From: an uncultured Eubacteriales bacterium
Lineage (GTDB): Bacteria; Bacillota; Clostridia; Oscillospirales; CAG-272
Direction of reading: 5' to 3'
DNA length: 31,776 nt
Assembly (NCBI GenBank): GCA_905187695.1
Contig: CAJJIY010000016.1
Location: 1 to 31,776 of the forward strand
The notes beneath the pieces were generated by a model. That model had not been told where the DNA came from, made no database searches, and worked only from the letters and a program-made list of their open reading frames with translations. Positions 7,406 through 14,397 of the stretch are shown piece after piece. A program made the translations under genes and the position numbers. Positions within the stretch are counted from its first letter, which is position 1, and the number at the start of each line of letters is the position of its first letter.

Positions 7406-8536
7406 TTACCGCACGCCGAAGGCTTCTTTCACACAGGCGGGGAGAAAAGCGCCCAGCGCGCCGTTGGCCGCCGCCTCTTTGCCCTCTCCCGGCGTTGCGG
7501 GCAGCTGGGGCGCGGGGAGTTCCGTTTCCCCTTTCTGCACGCCGAGAACCGCCGCGCGCAAAAGGAGCGCAAACGCCAGATACGGATTGGCGCCCCCGTC
7601 CGGCAACATCAGCCCCGTGCAGGGCGTTTTGTCCGGACTGACCGGGGAGAAGAGAAGATCTTCTTTTTGGTTCTTTGCAAAAAGATAAACACCCGAATTT
7701 CCGCACGGAGAAAGGTATGGCATCATTTCCTTTATATAAAGGCACACGCCGGCCGCGGCGCTTTCCTGCACGGCAATCCCCTGCCGGCTCTTTACCGAGA
7801 AAATGACCGGCAACCGGTTTGCGGGCGCGTCGGGAAGCGGGCAGGCGGAAAAATCGGCATACAGCCCGTTCCGGGCGGCCACCGTGGCAATCACGGTGTG
7901 CGCCATGGAAAGACGGTCGGCCGCCGTAAGCGGGTCGGCCATGGGCATTTCAATGGCGTTCTGCCCCGGCCCCGCCTCGTGGTAGGAGGCCTTGGGGCGG
8001 ATGCCCATCTGCTCCAGCGTCAGGCAAATCTCCCGCCGGACATTTTCCCCTTTATCCTCCGGGGCAATATCCAGATAGCCCGCGCGGTCATAGGGAAGGC
8101 CGGTGGGATCGCCCGCTTCATCCCGTTTGAAAAGATAAAAACGGCAACGCGCCGAAAAGGAAAAATCCAGACCCGCCTCGCCCGCGTCCCGGACGGTTTC
8201 TTCCAGGATCGCGCGGGTATCGGCCGGAAACGGTCTGCCCGTCTCGTCCAGAAGGCGGCAAAGCATCCGCACCACCCGGCCGTGTTCCGGCCGCCAGGGA
8301 AGCGGCGTCAGCGTGTCGGATTCCGGACGCAACAAAAGCCAGGTGGGGGAGGCCGCCGGCGACAACCCTGCGGCGCGTCCCGATACCGGCACGCCGTCCC
8401 GGAAGGCACGGGAAAGCTCAAAGGGCATCACCGACACATTTTTCTGTTTCCCGAAAACATCGCAAAAAGCCAGACGGATGAATTTCACATCCTCCTCGCT
8501 GACATACTGGGAAACCTCCTCGGCACAATAGCTCAT
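7406..8536 (-). CDS. Glutamine-synthetase-like pseudoenzyme (degenerate GS type I)
   Basis: A 376-aa protein that is recognisably GS type I (VKFIRLAFCDVFGKQKN, LPWRPEHGRVVR, AGYLDIAPEDKGENVRREICLTLEQMG in pieces along 17-178) but shorter than the ~440-aa enzymes and without their active site. The metal-binding ExE before FYLF is RCR (129-132). HExxPGQNE is HEAGPGQNAIE, so the second glutamate is Ala194. The GNGxH region is APANRLPV (238-244), losing the metal-binding His. The arginine loop and the RxELRSPDP segment are shortened to GLMLPDGGANPYL. The fold-forming parts are kept and the frame is open, so it is not simple decay. It is the first gene of the operon, directly before the ANTAR gene, and divergent from a real GS (glnN). 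I infer a regulatory or sensor role. Confidence 0.88.
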   Translation of the reverse strand: MSYCAEEVSQYVSEEDVKFIRLAFCDVFGKQKNVSVMPFELSRAFRDGVPVSGRAAGLSPAASPTWLLLRPESDTLTPLPWRPEHGRVVRMLCRLLDETGRPFPADTRAILEETVRDAGEAGLDFSFSARCRFYLFKRDEAGDPTGLPYDRAGYLDIAPEDKGENVRREICLTLEQMGIRPKASYHEAGPGQNAIEMPMADPLTAADRLSMAHTVIATVAARNGLYADFSACPLPDAPANRLPVIFSVKSRQGIAVQESAAAGVCLYIKEMMPYLSPCGNSGVYLFAKNQKEDLLFSPVSPDKTPCTGLMLPDGGANPYLAFALLLRAAVLGVQKGETELPAPQLPATPGEGKEAAANGALGAFLPACVKEAFGVR

Positions 8537-8578
8537 GACATTCCTCCCGGCGCACCCGCCCTGAATTAAAAATGAAAA

Positions 8579-8624
8579 CGCTCATTCAACGATAGGGATA
8601 AAAAGCCCGTCAGATGAATGAACG
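8579..8624 (-). terminator. Leader terminator (attenuator) of the GS-like/ANTAR/pyrG/bioY/guaA operon
   Basis: On the minus strand CGTTCATTCA (8624-8615) pairs with TGAATGAGCG (8588-8579), 10 bp including one G-U, around a 26-nt loop. It is followed by TTTTCATTTTT (8578-8568). It lies between the promoter and the first start codon, so it is placed to stop transcription before the operon. Its 5' strand overlaps the 3' strand of the AAAGGC hexaloop hairpin, so the two structures exclude each other. Confidence 0.6.
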
Positions 8625-8636
8625 CCTTTGCTCACT
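8617..8636 (-). promoter_or_regulatory. Candidate ANTAR hexaloop hairpin in the operon leader
   Basis: On the minus strand AGTGAGC-AAAGGC-GTTCATT forms a 7-bp stem (two G-U pairs) with the hexaloop AAAGGC. A at loop position 1 and G at position 4 match the ANTAR target rule. Its 3' strand (8623-8617) is also the 5' strand of the leader terminator. Known ANTAR targets usually have two such hairpins; I found only one here. It begins about 3 nt after the predicted transcription start. Confidence 0.55.
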
Positions 8637-8645
8637 GCCGGGTTC

Positions 8646-8674
8646 ATTATATCACCCCTCCGCTCTCCTGTCAA
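8646..8674 (-). promoter_or_regulatory. Consensus sigma-A promoter of the GS-like/ANTAR/pyrG/bioY/guaA operon
   Basis: On the minus strand a perfect TTGACA (8674-8669), 17 bp and a perfect TATAAT (8651-8646). Transcription should begin near 8639 and give a leader of about 100 nt before the ATG at 8536. Such a strong promoter fits control by attenuation rather than by activator-dependent initiation. Confidence 0.85.
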
Positions 8675-8716
8675 TGACTTCCGGCCGAAAAAATCCGGAA
8701 ATTTTAAAAAAATCTC

Positions 8717-8745
8717 TTGACAAACGCCGGCTACCGCGGTATAAT
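8717..8745 (+). promoter_or_regulatory. Consensus sigma-A promoter of glnN-gdhA
   Basis: A perfect TTGACA (8717-8722), 17 bp and a perfect TATAAT (8740-8745). The start near 8752 gives a leader of about 168 nt before the TTG start of glnN. It is divergent from the promoter at 8646-8674, with 42 bp between the two -35 boxes. Confidence 0.85.
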
Positions 8746-8793
8746 GCAGACAACAAAAGGTCGTGCGCGGTTTTTCACCGTGCCTGCCGTATA

Positions 8794-8844
8794 CGGAGGC
8801 AAAGGCGTCTTCGGAAGCGATTCCGGGCAGCTTTGCCTCTTTCT
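8794..8844 (+). promoter_or_regulatory. glnN leader: candidate ANTAR hairpin competing with a long attenuator-like stem
   Basis: CGGAGGC-AAAGGC-GTCTTCG (8794-8813) can form 7 bp (two G-U pairs) with the hexaloop AAAGGC, the same loop as in the divergent leader, with A1 and G4. A second small hairpin follows at 8812-8825, CGGA-AGCGAT-TCCG, whose hexaloop also has A1 and G4, but the two stems share two bases. Alternatively GAGGCAAAG (8796-8804) pairs perfectly with CTTTGCCTC (8831-8839), which uses up the first hairpin and is followed by TTTCTC, a poor U-tract. A further bulged stem, GAGC/CTTC with GAAG/GCTC, ending in ACTTTTT lies at about 8852-8894. The leader has the logic of antitermination, but the terminator is weaker than the one on the minus strand. 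Confidence 0.5.
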
Positions 8845-8919
8845 CATTAAAAGAGCGGATCGCTTCCCTGCCACCGCGAAGGCTCACTTTTTGCGCATTT
8901 CAGAAAGGAGAATCCACAC

Positions 8920-11016
8920 TTGAATAAGGTAAATGAAATTTTCGGCTCTCTGGTCTTTGACGACCGCGTGATGAGAGCCACGCTTTCCGCCGACATTTAC
9001 AAGTCCCTCAAGAAGACCATTGACCAGGACGAGGCGCTGGACAGTCATGTGGCCGACGCGGTCGCCGAGGCCATGAAAGAATGGGCCGTGGCGCACGGCG
9101 CCACGCATTTCACGCACTGGTTCCAGCCGCTGACCGGCATCACCGCCGAGAAACACGACAGCTTTATCACGCCCGCCCCGGACGGCCATGTCATCATGGA
9201 GTTTTCGGGCAAAGAACTCATCAAGGGCGAACCGGACGCTTCCTCCTTCCCCTCCGGCGGTCTGCGCGCCACCTTTGAGGCGCGGGGCTACACCGCATGG
9301 GACCCCACCTCCTTTGCCTTTATCAAAGACAAGACGCTCTGCATCCCCACCGCTTTCTGCTCCTACGGCGGCGAAGCGCTGGACAAGAAGACCCCGCTCC
9401 TGCGCTCCATGCAGGCGCTCAACAAGCAGGCTCTGCGGATTCTCCGTCTCTTCGGCAACACCGAGGTCAAGTGCGTGCGCACCTCAGTCGGGCCGGAACA
9501 GGAATATTTCCTGGTCGATAAAGAAATGTACGAAAAGCGCAAGGACCTCATGTTCACCGGCCGCACGCTCTTCGGCGCCAAGCCGCCGAAGGGTCAGGAG
9601 CTGGACGACCACTATTTCGGCGTTATCAAACCCCGCGTGGCCGCCTATATGGCCGATTTGGACGAGGAGCTCTGGAAACTGGGCATCCTGGCCAAAACCG
9701 AGCACAATGAGGTGGCACCCGCCCAGCACGAACTGGCGCCGATCTACGCCACCACCAATATCGCCACCGACCACAACCAGCTGACCATGGAGATCATGCA
9801 GAAGGTCGCCTCCCGCCACGGGCTGGTATGCCTCCTTCACGAAAAGCCCTTTGCCGGCGTGAACGGCAGCGGCAAGCACAACAACTGGTCCATGGCCACC
9901 GACGCGGGCGTAAACCTGCTCACCCCCGGCGACACACCTTTTGAAAACGCGCAGTTCCTGCTCTTCCTTTGCGCCGTAATCAAGGCCGTGGACGATTATC
10001 AGGATCTTCTGCGCCTGTCGGTCGCAAGCGCCGGAAACGACCACCGGCTGGGCGCCAACGAGGCGCCGCCCGCCGTGGTCTCCATCTTCCTTGGCGACGA
10101 ACTCATGGCCGTGCTGGACGCCATTGAAAACGACAAGACCCTGGGCGCGGCCGAGCGCACCGTGATGAAACTGGGCGCTCATGTCCTGCCGAAATTCACC
10201 CGCGACACCACCGACCGCAACCGCACCTCTCCTTTCGCCTTTACCGGCAACAAGTTTGAGTTCCGGATGCTCGGTTCTTCCAACAGCATCGCAGGGGCCA
10301 ACATCATGCTCAACGCGGCCGTGGCCGAATCGCTCAAGGTCTATGCCGACCGCTTGGAGAGTGCAACCGACTTTGAAACGGCGCTCCACGATCTTATCAA
10401 GGAAACCATCAAAACACATAAACGCATCATCTTCAACGGCAACGGATACGACGACGCCTGGATCAAAGAGGCCACCGAAAAACGCGGACTGCTCAATCTG
10501 CGCACAACGCCCGACGCGCTCGCCCACTTCTGCGATGAGAAAAATGTCCGGATGCTCACGGCGCATAAAATCTTTTCCAAGGCCGAGATTGAATCCCGCT
10601 ATGAGATCAATCTGGAAAACTATTGCAAGACTGTCAACATCGAGGCGCTGACCATGATCGACATGGCCAAAAAAGAAATTCTCCCCGCAGTGCTTTCCTA
10701 CAGCGCCGAGCTTTCCGACACGCTTCTCAAGAAAAAGGCGGCGCTCCCGGAGCTGGCCTGCGCTTTTGAATCCAAAACCGTGGCGCGGCTGTCGGTGCTG
10801 TCGGACGAAATCGGCAAGGCCATTGAAGGTTTGGAAGCCGCCGTTGTGAAGTACCGGAGCGTTTCGGATGTCGCCAAGGCCGCCGACCTCATCCGCGATC
10901 TCATTTTGCAGAAAATGGCCGAGTTGCGCGTGGTCTGTGATGAAGCCGAAGGGCTCACAGCCAAGAAATACTGGCCCTTCCCGACCTACAGCGATCTCTT
11001 GTTCGGCGTCCGATAA
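8920..11016 (+). CDS. glnN: Glutamine synthetase type III
   Basis: A 698-aa protein, the usual length of GSIII, which makes glutamine from glutamate, ammonia and ATP and forms large double-ring oligomers. Diagnostic stretches are SSFPSGGLRATFEARGYTAWD, CSYGGEALDKKTPLLRSM, GPEQEYFLVD (metal-binding glutamates), NEVAPAQHELAP, VNGSGKHNNWSM and NRTSPFAFTGNKFEFRM. The start is TTG at 8920, set by AAAGGAG 9 nt upstream; no ATG fits. It has a strong promoter and a long structured leader, and gdhA follows after 30 nt. As the divergent GS-like protein lacks the active site, GlnN is the working glutamine synthetase here. Confidence 0.97.
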   Translation: MNKVNEIFGSLVFDDRVMRATLSADIYKSLKKTIDQDEALDSHVADAVAEAMKEWAVAHGATHFTHWFQPLTGITAEKHDSFITPAPDGHVIMEFSGKELIKGEPDASSFPSGGLRATFEARGYTAWDPTSFAFIKDKTLCIPTAFCSYGGEALDKKTPLLRSMQALNKQALRILRLFGNTEVKCVRTSVGPEQEYFLVDKEMYEKRKDLMFTGRTLFGAKPPKGQELDDHYFGVIKPRVAAYMADLDEELWKLGILAKTEHNEVAPAQHELAPIYATTNIATDHNQLTMEIMQKVASRHGLVCLLHEKPFAGVNGSGKHNNWSMATDAGVNLLTPGDTPFENAQFLLFLCAVIKAVDDYQDLLRLSVASAGNDHRLGANEAPPAVVSIFLGDELMAVLDAIENDKTLGAAERTVMKLGAHVLPKFTRDTTDRNRTSPFAFTGNKFEFRMLGSSNSIAGANIMLNAAVAESLKVYADRLESATDFETALHDLIKETIKTHKRIIFNGNGYDDAWIKEATEKRGLLNLRTTPDALAHFCDEKNVRMLTAHKIFSKAEIESRYEINLENYCKTVNIEALTMIDMAKKEILPAVLSYSAELSDTLLKKKAALPELACAFESKTVARLSVLSDEIGKAIEGLEAAVVKYRSVSDVAKAADLIRDLILQKMAELRVVCDEAEGLTAKKYWPFPTYSDLLFGVR

Positions 11017-11046
11017 AAGAAAAGACCATTATTTTAAGGAGGATTT

Positions 11047-12396
11047 ATGTTAACCAACGAATACGCCAAGCGCGTTTATGCGCAGACCGAAGCCAAAAAC
11101 CCGAACGAAAAAGAATTTCTGCAGGCCGTGCACGAGGTGCTGACCTCGCTCCAGCCGATTCTGGAAAAAGACCCCGCCATCGAGAAAAACGGGATTCTGG
11201 AGCGGCTGGTCGAACCCGAACGGCAGATCATTTTCCGTGTGCCGTGGGTAGACGACAGCGGCAAAGTGCAGGTCAACCGCGGCTTCCGCGTTCAGTTCAA
11301 TTCCGCCATCGGCCCTTACAAGGGCGGATTGCGGCTCCATCCCTCCGTCAATCTCTCGGTCATCAAATTTCTCGGCTTCGAACAGACCTTCAAAAACAGC
11401 CTGACCAGCCTGCCCATGGGCGGCGGCAAGGGCGGTTCGGATTTTGACCCCAAAGGAAAATCCGACATGGAGATCATGCGTTTTTGCCAGAGCTTCATGA
11501 CCGAGCTCTGCAAGCATATCGGCGCGGATACCGATGTGCCCGCCGGCGACATCGGCGTGGGCGGCCGCGAAATCGGCTATCTCTTCGGGCAGTACAAACG
11601 CCTCCGGAACGAATTCACCGGCGTGCTGACCGGCAAGGGACTGCCCTTCGGCGGTTCGCTGGCCCGCACCGAAGCCACCGGTTACGGCCTTTGCTACTTT
11701 ACCGAGGAAATGCTTCATTGCATGAAGAACGACTCCTTCAAGGGCAAAACCACCGTCATTTCCGGCTCCGGCAATGTGGCGATTTACGCGGCCGAAAAGG
11801 CCATGGCCTTCGGCGCAAAAGTCGTGGCCATGTCGGATTCCTGCGGATATGTCTATGATAAAGACGGCATCAAACTGGATATCGTCAAAGACATCAAAGA
11901 AGTCAGGCGCGGCCGCATCAAGGAATATGCCGAGCGTGTGCCGGGTGCGGAATATCACGAGGGGTGCCGCGGCATCTGGACGCTGCCCTGCGACATCGCG
12001 CTGCCCTGCGCCACTCAGAACGAACTGGACGGCGAATCGGCCAAGATCCTCATTAAAAACGGCGTCATGGCCGTGGCGGAAGGCGCCAATATGCCCTCCA
12101 CGCCCGAAGCCATCGAGGCCTTCCAGTCGGCCGGCATCCTCTTTGGCCCCGCCAAGGCGGCCAACGCGGGCGGCGTTTCGGTCTCCGGACTGGAAATGAG
12201 CCAGAACTCCATGCGTTACGCCTGGACCTTTGAAGAAGTGGACGCCAAACTGAAGCAGATTATGGTCAATATTTTCCACAACATCTACAATGCCGCCGAG
12301 AAATACGGCGAAAAGAACGACCTGGTGGCGGGTGCCAATCTGGCCGGCTTTGAAAAAGTCGCCAAGGCGATGATCGCCCAGGGTATCGCCTACTGA
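11047..12396 (+). CDS. gdhA: NADP-type glutamate dehydrogenase
   Basis: A 449-aa hexameric glutamate dehydrogenase that aminates 2-oxoglutarate to glutamate. It has PMGGGKGGSDFDPKG with the substrate lysines, PAGDIGVGGREIGYLFGQYK, and the Rossmann motif ISGSGNVAIYAAEKA. The residues after the second Rossmann strand (MSDSCGYVYD) fit NADPH use in assimilation. The ATG is preceded by AAGGAGGATTT. It is co-transcribed with glnN, so the pair supplies glutamate and then glutamine. No strong terminator follows the stop. A 6-bp TTGCCG/CGGCAA stem lies at about 12420-12449 but has no T-run. Confidence 0.97.
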   Translation: MLTNEYAKRVYAQTEAKNPNEKEFLQAVHEVLTSLQPILEKDPAIEKNGILERLVEPERQIIFRVPWVDDSGKVQVNRGFRVQFNSAIGPYKGGLRLHPSVNLSVIKFLGFEQTFKNSLTSLPMGGGKGGSDFDPKGKSDMEIMRFCQSFMTELCKHIGADTDVPAGDIGVGGREIGYLFGQYKRLRNEFTGVLTGKGLPFGGSLARTEATGYGLCYFTEEMLHCMKNDSFKGKTTVISGSGNVAIYAAEKAMAFGAKVVAMSDSCGYVYDKDGIKLDIVKDIKEVRRGRIKEYAERVPGAEYHEGCRGIWTLPCDIALPCATQNELDGESAKILIKNGVMAVAEGANMPSTPEAIEAFQSAGILFGPAKAANAGGVSVSGLEMSQNSMRYAWTFEEVDAKLKQIMVNIFHNIYNAAEKYGEKNDLVAGANLAGFEKVAKAMIAQGIAY

Positions 12397-12457
12397 CAGC
12401 AAGGCAAAATCACGGAAAATTGCCGGAAAAATTCATATAAAAACGGCAAAATGCCCT

Positions 12458-12486
12458 TTGATTTTCCGGCCTTTGTGCGGTATAAT
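12458..12486 (+). promoter_or_regulatory. Promoter of the riboswitch-like leader and MATE remnant
   Basis: TTGATT (12458-12463), a 17-bp spacer and a perfect TATAAT (12481-12486). Transcription should start near 12493, at the edge of the structured leader. Confidence 0.75.
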
Positions 12487-12492
12487 TTTATC

Positions 12493-12576
12493 AGTGTGTA
12501 GCTGACACAGGAGTGGAAAACTCCTTTTAAAAAGCGGCGTAAGTCCAACTTTCACGGACTTACGCCGCCTTTTTTC
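12493..12576 (+). promoter_or_regulatory. Candidate guanidine-IV (mepA motif) riboswitch with expression platform
   Basis: Two adjacent small hairpins follow the promoter: TGTGT-AGCTG-ACACA (12495-12509) and AGGAGT-GGAAA-ACTCCT (12509-12525). An A/T-rich linker and a strong terminator follow, then a MATE transporter start. A compact two-hairpin aptamer, a terminator and a MATE (mepA) gene is the layout of guanidine-IV riboswitches in Clostridia, which switch expression on when guanidine binds. I assign it from layout and partial memory of the conserved loop bases, without a covariance-model search. Another small-ligand class remains possible. Confidence 0.5.
12534..12575 (+). terminator. Strong intrinsic terminator of the leader
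   Basis: GCGGCGTAAGTCC (12534-12546) pairs perfectly over 13 bp with GGACTTACGCCGC (12556-12568) around a 9-nt loop, followed by C and six T. It lies 20 nt before the ATG of the MATE remnant, so the gene is expressed only when this hairpin is prevented. Confidence 0.85.
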
Positions 12577-12595
12577 TTTTCAAAGGCAGAAAAAA

Positions 12596-13033
12596 ATGGA
12601 AACATCCAATTCAAACATTCTCGCAACCGGGCGTATCGGCAAACTGATTTTAAAGCTGGCTCTTTTGGTCGCGCAGATTTTTCCCCGCGCGCTCATCGGC
12701 ATTTTCGGCGCGGCCAATGAAAGCGTTTATTATACCGGGTTTGCCGTCCGCTCTTTCCGCGTTTACCTCTCCATGCTGGTACTGGCGTGCCTGAATAAAG
12801 CCACCTTCATTTTTCTGCAGGCCATGGGAAAGGCGCTCGCCTCCACGGTGCTCTCCATGGTGCGCGAAGTCGTGTTCGGCGTGGGTTTTGCCCTGGTGTT
12901 GCCCCTTTTCTTCGGCCTTGACGGAGTTCTTTATTCCATGCCGGCCTCGGATCTACTCACGGCCGTCATTTCCGCGGTTCTGATTGCTTGCACTTACCGG
13001 GAACTTTCACACAGAGAAATACAACCCGTTTAA
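12596..13033 (+). pseudogene. MATE efflux transporter with large internal deletion
   Basis: An open 145-codon frame joins the first ~22 residues of a MATE protein (NILATGRIGKLILKLAL) directly to its C-terminal third (AQIFPRALIGIFGAANE, FRVYLSMLVL, FLQAMGKALASTVLSM, LPLFFGLDGVLYSMPASDLL). Full MATE pumps have about 450 residues and twelve helices. Roughly 300 residues and most helices are missing, in frame, so the product cannot be a normal transporter. The upstream promoter, riboswitch-like leader and terminator look intact, so the loss may be recent. The ribosome binding site is weak (AAAGGC). A functional MATE gene of different sequence lies at 15229-16584 under another kind of control. Confidence 0.85.
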
Positions 13034-13045
13034 GGGGTTCTTTTC
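13023..13045 (+). terminator. Weak terminator after the MATE remnant
   Basis: AACCC (13023-13027) and GGGTT (13035-13039) form a 5-bp stem overlapping the stop codon, followed by CTTTTC. Confidence 0.35.
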
Positions 13046-13119
13046 AAAAAATCACCCCGTTCCGGCACTTTTTTGTTTTGAAACGGATGTTCCGTCCGCA
13101 CGCAAAAGTCGTTTTCGCC

Positions 13120-13148
13120 TTGACAAGCGCCGGATCTTCGTGTATAAT
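13120..13148 (+). promoter_or_regulatory. Consensus promoter of dut and the HAD phosphatase gene
   Basis: A perfect TTGACA (13120-13125), 17 bp and a perfect TATAAT (13143-13148), about 40 nt before the dut ATG. Confidence 0.85.
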
Positions 13149-13186
13149 AAGGAAAGAGATTCCTTTCAAACGATTGGAGAAAAAAC

Positions 13187-13633
13187 ATGAATGCTGTAAA
13201 AGTCCCGGTTAAAAAGCTGAGAGAAGAAGCCAGACTCCCCGCCTACGGATCGGAATTTGCCGCCGGTGCGGATCTTTATGCCTGCCTTGACGCGGAAAAA
13301 GAGATTCTGCCCGGCGAAACGCTCCTTGTGCCGACCGGCGTGGCCGTTGAGTTGCCCCGCGGCACGGTGGGACTGGTTTTTGCCCGTTCGGGACTGGCCA
13401 CCAAAAAAGGGCTTGCGCCCGCCAACAAAGTCGGCGTGATCGACTGCGATTACCGCGGCGAGATTCTGGTGGCGCTTTATAACCAGAGCAAGGAGCCCCA
13501 GCGTATCCTGCCCGGGGAGCGCGTGGCGCAACTGGCGGTCATGCCCTATCTTCCCGCTCTTTTTGAAGAGACCGATGCGCTCTCCGGGACCGTGCGGGGC
13601 GAGGGTGGATTCGGCTCCACCGGCCGGCAATGA
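13187..13633 (+). CDS. dut: dUTP diphosphatase
   Basis: A 148-aa trimeric dUTPase that hydrolyses dUTP to dUMP and PPi, keeping uracil out of DNA and feeding dTMP synthesis. The conserved motifs appear in order: AAGADLYA (motif 1), ARSGLATKKG (motif 2), VGVIDCDYRGE with the catalytic Asp (motif 3), RILPGERVAQL (motif 4) and the C-terminal arm RGEGGFGSTG (motif 5). Length and arm are complete. The ATG at 13187 follows TTGGAG. Its stop overlaps the start of the next gene (ATGA), so the two are translationally coupled. Confidence 0.97.
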   Translation: MNAVKVPVKKLREEARLPAYGSEFAAGADLYACLDAEKEILPGETLLVPTGVAVELPRGTVGLVFARSGLATKKGLAPANKVGVIDCDYRGEILVALYNQSKEPQRILPGERVAQLAVMPYLPALFEETDALSGTVRGEGGFGSTGRQ

Positions 13634-14343
13634 AAATCCTCTTTTTCGATCTGGACGGCACGCTGATGCCGCCCGGCGGCATCACGGCGGAATGTCTGGC
13701 CGAACTTTCCCGCGTGCGGGCACTGGGCCACAAGGTGGTGCTCAATACCGGACGATCCCTGGCCTTTCTGCCGCCCGAAGTGCGGGCGCTTTCCCTGTTT
13801 GACGGCAGAATCTGCGGCTCGGCCTATATTGAATACGGGGGCGAGATTCTGAACAACACCGTTCTTTCACGCGCCACACTGGAAAAAGCCGTCCGCTTCG
13901 CCCGGGAAGCCGGCACGCACACCGTCATTTTCGAGGGTGTAGACGAGTGTTTCTCTACCCGTCCGGGCACTTTCCTGTCGGCCGAGGAGTCTTTGCTTTG
14001 CGACAGGCTGCCCGAGATCACCAAACTGACTTTCTGGGGCGATCCCACCCTTGTGCCCGACGCGCTTTTCCCCGAACTGCACATCCTGCACCTGCCGCAT
14101 TATGCGGAAGGCATTCAGCGGGGCTTTGACAAGAGCACCGGCATGGCGCTGATCTTAAAGAAAGAAGGCCTCACCCCGGCAGATGCCTTTGCTTTCGGCG
14201 ACAGCGGCAACGATCTGGCCATGCTCCGTTTTGCCGGACATCCGGTGGTGATGAAAGAAGCCCCGGCCGAATTTGACGCATTTGCCTGCTACCGCGCCAA
14301 AAGCGCGGACGGTGTGACCGAGGCACTGCGGAAATTCTTTTGA
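13630..14343 (+). CDS. HAD-superfamily (Cof-like, type IIB) phosphatase
   Basis: A 237-aa HAD hydrolase with the nucleophile motif FFDLDGTLMP at residues 5-14, the motif II region LNTGRS, a C2 cap, the Lys in FDKSTGMAL and motif IV FGDSGNDLAML. Cof-type enzymes dephosphorylate sugar phosphates, nucleotides or flavin precursors; the substrate cannot be told. It is somewhat shorter than the common 260-280 residues, mainly in the cap. Its ATG overlaps the dut stop by 4 nt. A bidirectional terminator follows within 50 nt. Confidence 0.88.
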   Translation: MKILFFDLDGTLMPPGGITAECLAELSRVRALGHKVVLNTGRSLAFLPPEVRALSLFDGRICGSAYIEYGGEILNNTVLSRATLEKAVRFAREAGTHTVIFEGVDECFSTRPGTFLSAEESLLCDRLPEITKLTFWGDPTLVPDALFPELHILHLPHYAEGIQRGFDKSTGMALILKKEGLTPADAFAFGDSGNDLAMLRFAGHPVVMKEAPAEFDAFACYRAKSADGVTEALRKFF

Positions 14344-14363
14344 AAATAACCCGTTTGGGCACT

Positions 14364-14394
14364 AAAAAAGGAAGTCTTGCCGGCTTCCTTTTTT
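14364..14394. terminator. Bidirectional terminator between HAD gene and merR
   Basis: Six A, GGAAGTC (14370-14376), loop TTGCC, GGCTTCC (14382-14388), six T. The stem is 7 bp with one G-U, extendable by A-T pairs. It can end the plus-strand dut transcript and the minus-strand MATE-merR transcript, which converge here. Confidence 0.8.
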
Positions 14395-14397
14395 CTT

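Noticed and set aside
8761..8791. Two further hairpins in the glnN leader (GCGCGGT/ACCGTGC and GCCT-CCG/CGG-AGGC) as ANTAR hexaloop partners.
   Set aside because: Their loops are TTTTC and TATA, without a hexaloop carrying A1 and G4. They may only be structural.
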